64,000 nucleotides of DNA, taken from Magnolia sinica (Eukaryota; Streptophyta; Magnoliopsida; Magnoliales; Magnoliaceae). Position 1 is the stretch's first letter. Each line of letters starts with the position of its first letter. Shown here in pieces: positions 36,863 through 47,579 of the stretch. Made by a program: the position numbers and the translations under genes. The DNA lies in NCBI RefSeq assembly GCF_029962835.1, contig NC_080582.1, positions 20,282,032 through 20,346,031 on the forward strand, read 5' to 3'. Below the pieces are notes generated by a model. That model searched no databases. It was given only the letters and a program-made list of their open reading frames with translations, and was not told the origin of the DNA.

Positions 36863-39800
36863 TGATAAGAAATGTAAAAGGAGAAAAATATTCTCGTCTA
36901 TTTTGTATTTTCTATTGATAGTGTATATTTACAGAACAATCATGGTGCTATATTTGTACAACTAAAATGGTGCTATATATAGAATGTACTATGAGTTGTA
37001 CATGACTGTGCTTGATATGAGGCTTGATTTGTGCAATTATTCTATACACGGTTGTGTTTGATATGGGGCTTGATTTGTGCAATTATTCCATAACTGTCAA
37101 TACTTCCCCTCAAGTTGGAGCATGAAGATCTGTAATGCCCAACTTAGATTTGAAGAAGATAAATAATTCGCGACCCAAAAGGTTTTGTGAAGAGATCAGC
37201 TTGTTGTTGGGAAGTGGGTGAATAAGCGGGAGTAAGAAGACCAGCACGAATACACTCACGCACCAAGTGGCAATCAATCTCTATGTGTTTGGTGCGTTCA
37301 TGGAAAACCGGGTTACGTGCAATGTGAATGGCAGCTTGATTGTCGCAGTGAAGTAGTGCAGGGTGAGAATGAGAGATTGTGAGATCACGAAGAAGAGAGC
37401 GTAACCATTTAATCTCACAAGAGGTGTTGGCCATGGTAGGATATTCAGCTTCAGCAGAAAAATGAGAGACAATGGATTGCTTCTTAGTACGCCAAGAGAT
37501 GGGGCTATCGCCAAGTTTGACAACAAAGCTAGTGGTAGATTGGCAAGTCATAGGGCAACTGGCCTAGTCAGAGTCACAATAGGCAGATAATTGGAAACTG
37601 CAGGCTGAAGAGAAAAATAAGCCATAACTGGGAGTGGTCTTCAAATACCGAAGTAACCGGAGAGCGGCTTGCTGATAGGGCGAACGAGGAGCATGTATAA
37701 ACTGGCTTAAAAGATTGACTGTGTAAGTAATATCTGAACGTGAAATGGTCAGGTAGATGAGACGGCCAACCAAGCGGCGGTAAGAGGCTAGATTAGCAAG
37801 AGGGATACTATCAGTGTCATTGAGTTTAAGATGTTGCTCCATAGGAAAGTAAATAGGATGAGAACCAAGTTGACCAGCATCAGAGAGAATGCCCAGAATG
37901 TATTTGCGTTGGTTGAAAAAAATTTCAGCAGGTGAACGTGCTATTTCAATGCCAAGAAAATATTTCAGATTCCCTAGGTCTTTGATCTTGAATGCAGTAG
38001 CTAAGTGGTTCTTAAGAGTAGTGATGGCGGTAGGTCGTTGCCAATAATAAGAATGTCATCAACATAGATCAGGATGGCAGTGAACACGGTGCCCGTAGTC
38101 TTAGTGAAGAAACTATGATCAGCATTAGATTGAGAAAAACCTGCCAAGGTAAGAACATGAGACAGTTTGGAGTATTGTTTAAGACCATATAAGGATTTGT
38201 CCAAGCGACAAAAACGCTTCTCCCCCTGAAGGCAATAACCAGGAGGTGGATGCATGTACACTTCTTCATCAAGATCACTATGAAGGAAGGCATTGTGAAC
38301 ATCCAATTGGTGTAAAAACCAACTTTTAGCTGCAGTTATAGCAAGAAGACAGCGAAGTGTAACAAGTTTAGTAACTGGAGCAAAAGTATCATGATAACCT
38401 AAACCTTTTACCTGGGTGTAATCCTTGGCAACCAACCGAGCTTTGTGACGTTCGATAGATTCATCAGCCCTGAGTTTGATTTTGTAAACCCACTTAAAAC
38501 CAATGGGTTTTTTGTTGGGAGGAAAGGGTTCGAGAGTCTAGGTATGGTTGGCTTCCAGGGCTTTGATTTCATCAGCCATAGTAGCCCGCCAGTGAGGGAC
38601 AAGAATGGCTTGAGAATAAAGGTGAGGGTCATGAACATTTTTGGACAGAGGTGAGAAAAGCAAAGTGGTTAGGACTAAAAAAATGATAACAGAGAAAATT
38701 AGGTAAAGAATGAACCGTACCTGAGAAAATCTGTGGATCGGGAGTGGAACGTGAAGGCTCTGGGAGGTCTGAGCAGATATAGTCTTGAAGGTAGGAAGGA
38801 TGAATGATCTGGTGGTGTGGCCGAGAGGAGGCAGTGGGAAGATTGGGTTCAACGGGTTCAAGAGAAGGGCTATTGGTGAGATGATCTGTGGGGTTAGGAA
38901 AATGCTCTTGGGGAGGAAGTGCAGGAAAGATATGGGTGGGGTCGATAGAGACAGTAGGGACAGTGGGTGGGGTGTCTGTGATGTTATAAGCTGTAGGGTC
39001 AGCATAAGGAAAGACAGTCTCAACAAACCGAACATCTCATAAAGAAAAAATTTTCTTGGTTTCTTTGCTATATACACGATAGGTGGAGTGGCTAAGAGAA
39101 TAACCAAGGAAAATGCAAGGGGAGGCACGTGGTGAAAATTTATCATGATGAATGATCAAAAGCATGTGCATAGCATAGACAACCAAAAACATGAAGATGT
39201 TCATAAGTGGGGGCTTTATGAAAAAGAAGTTCATATGGAGTTTTATGATGTAGAGAGACTGACGGGGTACGATTAATAGAATATGTGGTAGTTAGGATGC
39301 ATTCACCCCAAAAAGAGATAGGTAAACAAGCTTGAAAACGTAAACAATGAGCAACATTTAAGAGGTGACGGTGTTTTCGCTCGACAACACCATTTTGTTG
39401 AGGAGTTTTAACACAAGTACTCTCATGAAGTATACCATGATCAGAAAAAAAGTTTTGAAGACGATGAGCTAAAAATTCCTAACCATTATTGGTGCGAATT
39501 CATTTTATGTCAAAATGGAATTGGGTTTTGATCATGTGAAAAAAATTTGTGAGACAAGAAAAAATGTCTAATTTAAATTTCATGAGATAAACCCAAGTGA
39601 CACAAGAGTAATCGTTTATAATAGTAAGAAAATAATGTGCACCAGAATGAGAAGGTGTGGCATGGCCACCTCATATAATATAGTAAATATGATCAAAAGG
39701 ATTTGTACTTTTATTTTCAACCAATGAAAAAGGTAAACGAGTATTTTTAGCACGAATACAAATATCACAATGAGCATCTTTATTCAAATCAGAGAGATCT

Positions 39801-40683
39801 TTCGGGGTACAAGGAAGTGAAGGATGACCTAAATGAAAATGTCATAATGGGTGGGCGGTAGAGTCGGTGTGAAGAGCAATGGGTCCCGGGGCTCGAAGGT
39901 GATATAGACCTCCACGTTCCTCACCCATTCCAGTCAGCTTCCTCGTGTGTTGGTCCCGAAAAATGCAAAGAGATAGAGTAGAAAAAATAAGGCAAGAGGC
40001 GGCTTTAGTAAGCTGGCTAATAGAAATAAGATTGTATTGAAAATCAGGGATAAATAACACATTAGTGAGCTAAAAGGAGGGAGATAAAACAAGATTGCTC
40101 ATGTGAGTGACTTGAGCTATGGCCCCTGTGGGTAAAGTGAGGGACTACGAGTGAGTTGTGACATGGGTAGCATGAGGTAAAAAATTCATAGAGGCCACAT
40201 GCGCTGAAGCTCCCGTGTCAATGACCCAAGGCAAGGAGGGCATAGAACCAATGAGTGATAAAAGACTAGAGGTACCAGAAAAATCATCCATACAGCTTGG
40301 CTGAAGAAGACCCATCAATTGTCGATATTGCTCAGTGAAGAGGCCAGGGATTACACTTGCAGTGGAAGGAGAGGATGCCCAAGATACTGCATTGGCTGAG
40401 ACGGTTGGAGCAGTTGCGGCAACAGGCTTCTGCTTAGCCATGTAAATGGAAACGTTAGAGATCCCGAAGAATGAGACACTTTGATACCATGATAAGAAAT
40501 GTAGAAGGAGAAAAATATTCTCGTCTACTTTGTATTTTCTATTGATAGTGTATATTTACAGAACAATCACGGTGCCATATTTGTACAACTAAAATGGTGC
40601 TACATATGGAATGTACTATGAGTTGTACATGGCTGTGCTTGATATGGGTCTTGATTTGTGCAATTATTCCATAACTGTCAATA
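36863..40683 (-). mobile_element. Ty1/copia retrotransposon, near complete, gag missing
   Basis: LTRs at 36863-37102 and 40490-40683, both running TGATAAGAAATG..GTCAATA on the plus strand. The left one has an extra duplication of about 46 bp near its end. Perfect 5-bp target duplication TTTTT (36858-36862 and 40684-40688). The primer site lies next to the right LTR (TGGTATCAAAG on the minus strand, 40479-40489). The purine tract GAGGGGAAG lies next to the left LTR. The element is therefore transcribed right to left. Short LTRs and the pol order suit the Ale-like group of copia elements. Confidence 0.93.
37144..40441 (-). pseudogene. copia polyprotein remnant (protease-integrase-RT-RNase H)
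   Basis: Reading right to left: 40441-40145 starts MAKQKPV and within about 80 residues reaches the aspartic protease motif WVIDTGASAHV, so almost all of gag is lost. 40060-39842 is the pre-integrase region (GGLYHL). Integrase is broken, with its C-terminal part at 39234-39037 (SPRASPCIFLGYS). Reverse transcriptase at 38435-38001 has QLDVHNAFLHSDLDEEVYM and YVDDILI, with an internal in-frame gap after SLYGLKQ. RNase H is in two frames, 37842-37564 and 37551-37144, with SAEAEY, HCDNQAAIHIA and ADLFTKPF. Several frame breaks mean it is inactive. Confidence 0.9.
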
Positions 40684-40688
40684 TTTTT

Positions 40689-41229
40689 CAACATACATAT
40701 ATATGTCGGATGGGATTAGAGGGTCAGCTAAAATTTTGGACCGCATTCAACTAGGAGCACTATAAGTTATAATACTATGAAAGCATTGGTACATTGTCGG
40801 ATATACACCCCTCTTGAATGAGCAACGAACAATACATGATGCAGGAATCCACACTAAATGGATGATCCTAACCCTTTGAATGAGTCAACTTGTAACCGTT
40901 GGATTCGAATTCCGTCATATGTGTTATGTATGCACATGTACATGTGTCGGGCATGTTAGAGCTAATTGTAGTTTAACTTGAACTGAACGCCTTGTGACCT
41001 CAGGAACCAAAATAGTTAGCTTAAGAATGGATGTGAGAAGATCAGCCTGCGATGGGGAGGGTTTGCCTTTTTGATGAGTTCTTTTTACCTTTAAAATAAG
41101 TATTATTTATGATTAAGCATGTGATTTACATTAATACCATATAATAATAAAAAATATAATTAAAAAGAATAAAATAAATCAAAGTCGATCAATTAAATAA
41201 ATGAGTTTTAACTACACTCCGCTAACAAA
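40689..41229. other. Non-coding, no feature recognised
   Basis: Right flank of the copia element; no gene-like frame. Confidence 0.5.
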
Positions 41230-41935
41230 GAAAAATGTTACCTAACGACAATTTGTTCATAACAACACAGTCGTTGGAATTGGCAATCTGTTTGTGATAA
41301 GAAAGTTGCCGTGCCACGAGAGCCGGATTAACTGCTCACCTAACTTTATAGTTGAATAGTCGTTGGGAATGACAATCTGTTCGTCACGAGCTGAACTTTG
41401 TTATACGAGACTCTTGTGATTGCCGGGAGGGTAGACCTAATAGTTCCTCATTTGGACAATCGTTGTGGCAACTATTTGTTTGTCACACAGGACCGGGTTC
41501 CTTGGCAAGACAAGGTTTTGCAGTGAGATAGTCATTAGGAAATGATGGTTTGTTCATCATTTTGCATGGCTAAGCTTCGTAGACAAGTCAATTATTGTTT
41601 AGACAATCAACCATTCGTCACTTAGCCACAATACTTTAAATTTGTTGTAAGAAGATGGTCGGGTGCCAACCTCTTCGTCACTCCGGGTCTTGACTTCATG
41701 GCGAGATAGTCTTAGGAATGACTATTCATTTGTTGCTCGAATCTTGACTTCATAAGTGAAGCCGTCATGGGACGACCATCGGTTCGTCGCTCGACTAGGC
41801 TCCGTGACCAGGTAGTCATAGTTAAGCATCAACCTATTTATAACTTGGTCGAACTTTGTAGCAAGATGGTCAAGAGAAATCACTAGGCTCGTGGTAAGAT
41901 GGCCTCAGTAGTTGTTTGCTTGAAACTTAATTAGG
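41230..41935. repeat. Degenerate tandem repeat with GTCGT..GTTCGTC units
   Basis: A motif of the form 'agtcgttgg(g)aatgacaatctgttcgtcac' recurs at about 41270, 41360, 41450, 41530, 41610, 41650, 41710 and 41770, with spacing of about 60-110 bp and strong divergence. It alternates with 'gactt..gtagcaagat'-type text. No protein frame is conserved across units. Its origin is unknown to me. Confidence 0.5.
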
Positions 41936-43520
41936 GAACTTTCAAGGTCTGATAACGTAGTCGTAGACATATGGTGCCTACTCTAACTTATTCTAATCTA
42001 CTCAATCCAGGTTGATTTTGTAGCATGACGCTGACTTTGGTAATGGATGAGTTAGATTGAAGAATATTAATAATGATAAATGTCTAAGTGAACGAAGGAC
42101 ATGTTAGTGCACAAATATGTGCACCTATCTATCAATCATGTAAGTCTATGTGTCAGTGAGTCAGTTGAGCAATATGAAGTTAAAGACTGAAAACACAAGA
42201 TGACATGAAGCATAAGGAGTGAAGAATAGGTAAATTATGACGTGCCTTGGTGACCCCAACCTTAGATCTAAAATAACCTACCATTTATATGATCTTAAAC
42301 TTAATAGTTAAATTCTTGATTGATCATCACTTAGCCTTAGGAGCCTAATTGAAACATAAGAAGATAGGCTAAAAGAGGTATAAAGTTGTTGTAAAAGACA
42401 ATACCCACAACAATAGTTTTCAAGTGGAGTTTGATCCCATCGATGGGCAGTCAATGTCTCTCAATTAAATCTTCGATCAAACGAAGATCGAACCTTGATC
42501 AATAGAAGATAGCTAGAAATGTCCAGTAGCCTATATTCTAGACTTTCTCGATCCCATCGAGGGACCTTTGATCTTATTAAAGATTCACTCGATCAATCGA
42601 AGGAATCACTCGATTGATTAAATGAGTTTTTTTTTTTTTGCCTTTTTTAAACTTTTGGAACTTGTACTCTTTATAAAAGGCATATGACATTTGGGCATTT
42701 CGATGAGTTTTTTGTGCAATAGAAGCCTAGGTGGTTCCCCACTCACATCCTTCATCCAAAACCTTTAAAATAATGAGATCTCAATCATCTTCTTGAGCTT
42801 CACCACTCTAACGAGGATTTCAACTTCCATGATGAAGATGAACTTGATCTCCACCATTTTTCAGAGATTAGACACTAAAACTATAAGTATATCATTATAT
42901 ATATGTTCTAGAAGACCCATGTAAGTGAATCCCCTTTGAAAATCAACTATTTATTAGTTTTAGAAGATTCTACCACCTTTTTCACCTCATCAGGGCAACA
43001 TATGCAAGGCAGTTGATTGTACGATACGAACATCGGCATTAACAATTAAGAGAGAAATTGAGAAGTTGATTGAAGCACGAGAGAGCATCAATCAATCATC
43101 TCAGCAAGGCACTACAAAAGAGCTCAATTTGATAAGTAAAATTGTCAATTGTAGACTCTACGCTCTTTTCTTGTATAGGAATGAGTGTAGAATTTATGAC
43201 CGAAAATTCGAATAAGTTCTTGTGTACGACCTACGCTCTTATGTAGGGCTGAATTCACCAAACACGGGTATATACGTGTTAGTCTGCATGGGGAGCCTCC
43301 GATGAGAGTGTACGTAAGGCGTTGGATTGAGAATGCATTCATTAGACATTTGTATGTGAGTGTTAGTCTCCATAAAAAGCCTCTATCGAGAGTGTATGTA
43401 GGGCCTTTGATTAGTTGCAGTAGTTATTGGTTAACTGATAGAAAATAAACTAAAGTTTCTTATAGGAGCCATTAACATGGGTGAGTAATTTCTAAGTGCC
43501 TGCACATTATCCATCACACT
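41936..43520. other. Probable decayed copia-type LTR, no gene
   Basis: Contains two diverged direct repeats (43277-43330 and 43360-43416) with 'tgttagtct.cat....gcct' and 'gagagtgta.gta.ggc', and ends near 43517 in 'gcacattatccatcaca'. This is the texture and terminal CA of SIRE-like copia LTRs. A start near 42103 (TGTTAGTGCAC) is possible. Assignment by texture only. Confidence 0.35.
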
Positions 43521-45200
43521 ACCAGAGTCTCTAAAGTTTCTCTTTTTCAAAAGCAACCACCTATAATCCGTTCAAGTGCCCAAGCAAAGATGAGAAATGC
43601 TAGCCAAATGTAGATGGGAATGGGAAAACTGGAAGCCCTTTTCAGATAAATGGAATACAACCACAATACATTGTCTAGTTAGTAATTGTATTTATCATGT
43701 AGAACATGTTTGCTTTATCGCCACCAAAAAAGACGAGGGGAAAAAATATATAATAATAAAGAACGTGCCATTGTAAATAATCAAAATACCTTGAAAATAA
43801 ACCCAAGTATACAGATGCCTAACAAGGTAGAGAGAATTGAACCTGGACTACCATGGGTCACTGCTGACTTTGTCCTGCATTCTCTACTGTTGATTTCTCT
43901 GAAAAATAAAAATTTAGAGTCAAAATCTATCAAACAACAACAGGATACAATCTCAGTGAGGTCGAGTCACGGCCACAACCAAGTTTCCCAGTAATGCAGC
44001 TAAAAATCTCAGTAAGTCAGAGTTTACTCCCTCGAGTTTCGAGTCGAGTCAGTGAGTTTTTGAACTGTGTAATAAAAAATGCCAGGAATTGATATATCCA
44101 AAGGACTTTGTAGAAAAATTCTAAGAGAACAGTGAGGTCTCTATTATTTTATCTAAAGGATATTTGGACCTACTTATCCAACTAGAATGGTGGTTTGAGC
44201 TTTATATCCTGTTTTTAATTAAAAAGGGACCAAGTGAAGTGAATAATGAAATCAAACTCCTAATTACAAGAAATATCAGCCCCATGCACTTAAAGGTTGC
44301 ATTTCCATGTCCTGATTTTTTTGCCTAGGCAGGATGCTTTTCTCCCCAAATCAACATCCCCAATGTTTCACGTCCAACCTGAATCTGGATACTGATTTGG
44401 CGCACACAAGACTGAAAAATGGGACCTTCGATAATGCAGTTTCAAAAAACTTGCACCACTCCAAGTGTCAGATGGAACAAATAGCCATCTTTTAAGCCAA
44501 AAACTCCCATCGATTTGCAATTTAGATGACAACCAAATGCATCATGATTGTCTAAGAGGACCACAACTAAATTTCCTACTTCTCCCCAGACATGATTGAA
44601 GAAAAGTATAGTGCCTGCCTCATCAGTTAGTCACAACAGCCAGCAGGGTTGCAGTTTAAATTAACACGCTCGAGGTCTAAACTATATCCTAGTCTACCAC
44701 TTCATTTTTCTTTTACCAATTCCAAGTCCACATTCTCCTTGTTGTGGTAGATTAACTACTACAGTCTACAGTATGTATTAGTAATGGGAAAAAAAATAAA
44801 TCCAGTTTAATGCAGTGTTTGAAAACCAAACTGGACCAGAGAGTCCTAGTCGAGACCAGTTGGGAAATCCCGGTCGACTAAGGTGTTCATTTGGTTTCTT
44901 TTAAAAAGAAAAACAACTCTATCAGGTAGAGTTCGATCCAACAACCTCTAATTCAAAAATAATTGCCAAGCCAATGACAGATATGTATTATTCGTTATCC
45001 TTTTAGTTACTTTCTTCTAACTCGAGTAGATTTCCAGATTAGATAAAAACAGTTTGAAAACCCCACAAAATGCAAAATACATGTTCATAAACATTTATAA
45101 ATACACCAAAACAAATATCTATCGGAAGATTATAACATGCACATTCATGATGAGAGATTCTAGAAGACGTCATTTCAATTTCATGGAGTAAGCAGACGTC
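43521..45200. other. Non-coding, no gene supported
   Basis: A 102-codon frame at 43686-43994 has no recognisable domains and biased low-information composition. I do not call it a gene. Confidence 0.45.
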
Positions 45201-45249
45201 ACATTACCTTCTTCCACAGATTCAAATGCACGACTGCATCTTTCATATG

Positions 45250-45500
45250 AGAGGAAATGTAAGGAGAGGGATGTTGCAGGGAGAGGGAGATCGAGAGAGG
45301 GAGGGAGAGTGAGAGGGAGATCGAGAGAGAGAGAGAGGGTCGAGATCGGAAGAGGGAGAGGGAGATTGAGGGAGAGGGAGAGAGAGTGAGAGGGAGATCG
45401 AGAGAGAGAGGCTTGAGATCGGGAGAGGGAGATCGAGAGAGAGGGTTGAGGTCGGGAGAGGGAGATTGAGGGAAATTGGGAGAGGGAGAGGGAGACGCAG
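45250..45500. repeat. GA-rich minisatellite
   Basis: Imperfect repeats of 'gagagggagatcgagagaga' type over about 250 bp. Long Ser-Leu-Pro frames on the minus strand come from this composition. At its left edge the minus strand has an ATG (45246-45244) followed by 13 open codons and a good splice donor (GTAATG at 45207), so a CT-rich leader of an unknown gene is conceivable but not shown. Confidence 0.8.
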
Positions 45501-46091
45501 ATGGTGATGACGTAAGGAAATGAGGGATTTAGGGTGTTTTGGCATAAGGAAATGAAGAAAAATATTCGGTAGTATGCGGTATATACAGTAACGTGGCTCT
45601 CGGGCCATGTGGGGTCCACTCAGAGGTTACTAATTGAATCCATTCCATCCATCTGTTTCAAAATAAAAAAATAAAGCATAATAATAATAAATAAGAACAT
45701 CAAACACTCAATTAGGACACACCAACAAAAAAATGGAAACAATAGAGTATAACAGCAACTAGCTGAATACAGTTCATTACCATTTCAGATTAGAAACGGC
45801 TCTAAGCCATTTTTGAACCAAACATCTAGCCGTACCAGATACACGATTTTGGTGTAGTGCACGCTCTATGGATGGGTCGTGGCAGGAAAATCCCAACTGT
45901 GTAGGTCACAAAGAAACATGGGAAGTGACTTGAATACATTGTGAAAATGTTTAACAGACCGGGCTTTTCTTGTGGCTATGACTCAACCACATTAGGGCTC
46001 GCGATTTGGACGGTTGGATCCACATATAGGTGCGTGTAAGAAATATGTATGTTGGAACATGCTAGAGTATGATTCACCATTGCCTACTGGA
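45501..46091. other. Non-coding, no feature recognised
   Basis: No gene-like frame or terminal repeat was found. Confidence 0.5.
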
Positions 46092-46099
46092 GTAGCAGA

Positions 46100-47015
46100 T
46101 AGAGCTGGGCATCGAGTTGAGTCGGACTGGATTGGGTCCAACTCGACTCAGTCCGAAATTTCCATGGCTTGACCCGAACTCGATCCGATCCGGGACCAAG
46201 TCCGGGTCACCTGAGTCGATTCAATCCGGTCAATTGCTGGCCTGATCCGATCCGAGTCTGACTCGGTCTCCCTAACTGAGTTGGATCGGATTGGGTACGG
46301 TTCGGATTGGTTTGTAATATCTAATAATAGAGAAGCAGGGCGGCCGACGAGCTATGACCACACAACGAGCCATGGCCAGTTGACGAGCCATGACCGCACA
46401 ACGAGCCAATGCGGTCCACCAGCAAGGCAGGGCGAGAAAAATACTCTAAAATACAAGATAAAAAAAATAAAAAATAAAAATGAAACCTACGGTAACTACC
46501 TGATCAATGGAGAAGACAAATGGTGATTATGAGTTGATCGGGCCGCTGAGTGGCTGGATTTGAGATGGGTGCGGCGCTCGTTCGAGTAGAGAAAGATAAA
46601 GAAAAGATTAGGGGTTTAGGGTTTGGGTTCGGGTGAAGAACGGTGATGATGAGTGGGTCGGGTCAAGAACGGTGATGATGAGTGGCCGGATCTGAGATGG
46701 GTGTGGCCCGTGCGACGCTCATTCGGGTAGAGAAAGAGAAAGAAAAGATGAGTGATTAGGGTTCGGGTGAGGGTAGTTGATGTCGGGTGGGATAGGTAAA
46801 AATAAAAATTAAAAATTAAAATACTACTTATATAGACCCGACCGGATCGGATCCAATCAGCTTGAATTTCGGATCGGATCGGTCCAAATTGATCACTGAT
46901 TTGAACTCGATCCGATGTATGGTCGGATCTGACTGGGCCAACTCGATCTGACCCGATCCTGGCCTTCGGTTCAGTTCGGATCGGGTCGGATCGGTCCGGT
47001 TTTTGCCCAGCTCTA
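46100..47015. mobile_element. Non-autonomous hAT-type element, 916 bp
   Basis: Termini TAGAGCTGGGCATCGAG and the inverse right end TAGAGCTGGGCAAAAACCGG. Flanked by GTAGCAGA (46092-46099) and GTAGCAAA (47016-47023), an 8-bp duplication with one change. The interior is rich in 'gatccgatccgg' text and has a duplicated block ('gatgatgagtgg', 'gagatgggtg.ggc', 'gagaaaga.aaagaaaaga') near 46550-46640 and 46670-46760. No transposase is present. Confidence 0.88.
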
Positions 47016-47023
47016 GTAGCAAA

Positions 47024-47574
47024 CTATGGTATGATACTTCTTTTGTATGTGGTTATCATTTTCTTATGTTATTTATCTTTAGTATTGATTTTAGGTTTAT
47101 TAGTGGGCAGATTGGAATCGGGTTAGATCGGGTCCTCGACTCAATATTGATGTGACTTTTCTTTTCTTCTTCTTCTTCTTCTTCTTTTAAATTTTTTTAA
47201 AAGCTATTTAGAAGGCAAACTTCTCGCATGGACCCATATTCAATCAGATCCATTTAGAACATGTCCTGATTCCATTTTCAAACCCAAATTCTTTTTTTTT
47301 TTTTTCAAGATTAGATCTGACTTAACCGAGCGTGTTAACCAAATCCAATTACATTTCGTTATGGTACCACATATAATCATTTTAACTATCTTATGGCTAG
47401 AAAAGTCCCGTATTACAAATAGCGGTGTAGGGATTGGTAGGTGATCAATCCTCACATGATCAATACATCATCGGGCCCAAATTGGATTACCATAGCTAGG
47501 TATGACGGGTACTCGTGTCCCATCGGATCTGTTCATAGCTCTACCACTCCCTATTAGTCGAAGGTGGACCACCA
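47024..47574. other. Copy B of the segmental duplication, first part
   Basis: From about 47280 it aligns with copy A near 34615-34790 ('gaaaagtcccgtattacaaa', 'cctcacatgatcaatacat'). A (TTC)n tract lies at 47160-47187. No gene. Confidence 0.65.
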
Positions 47575-47579
47575 CATGG

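Noticed and set aside
43686-43994. 102-codon plus-strand frame
   Set aside because: No recognisable motif, no conserved neighbours and no splice or promoter support. It is of a length expected by chance in 64 kb.
45170-45619. 149-codon Ser-Leu-Pro-rich minus-strand frame
   Set aside because: It arises from a GA-rich minisatellite. Two overlapping frames show the same composition and no domain is present.
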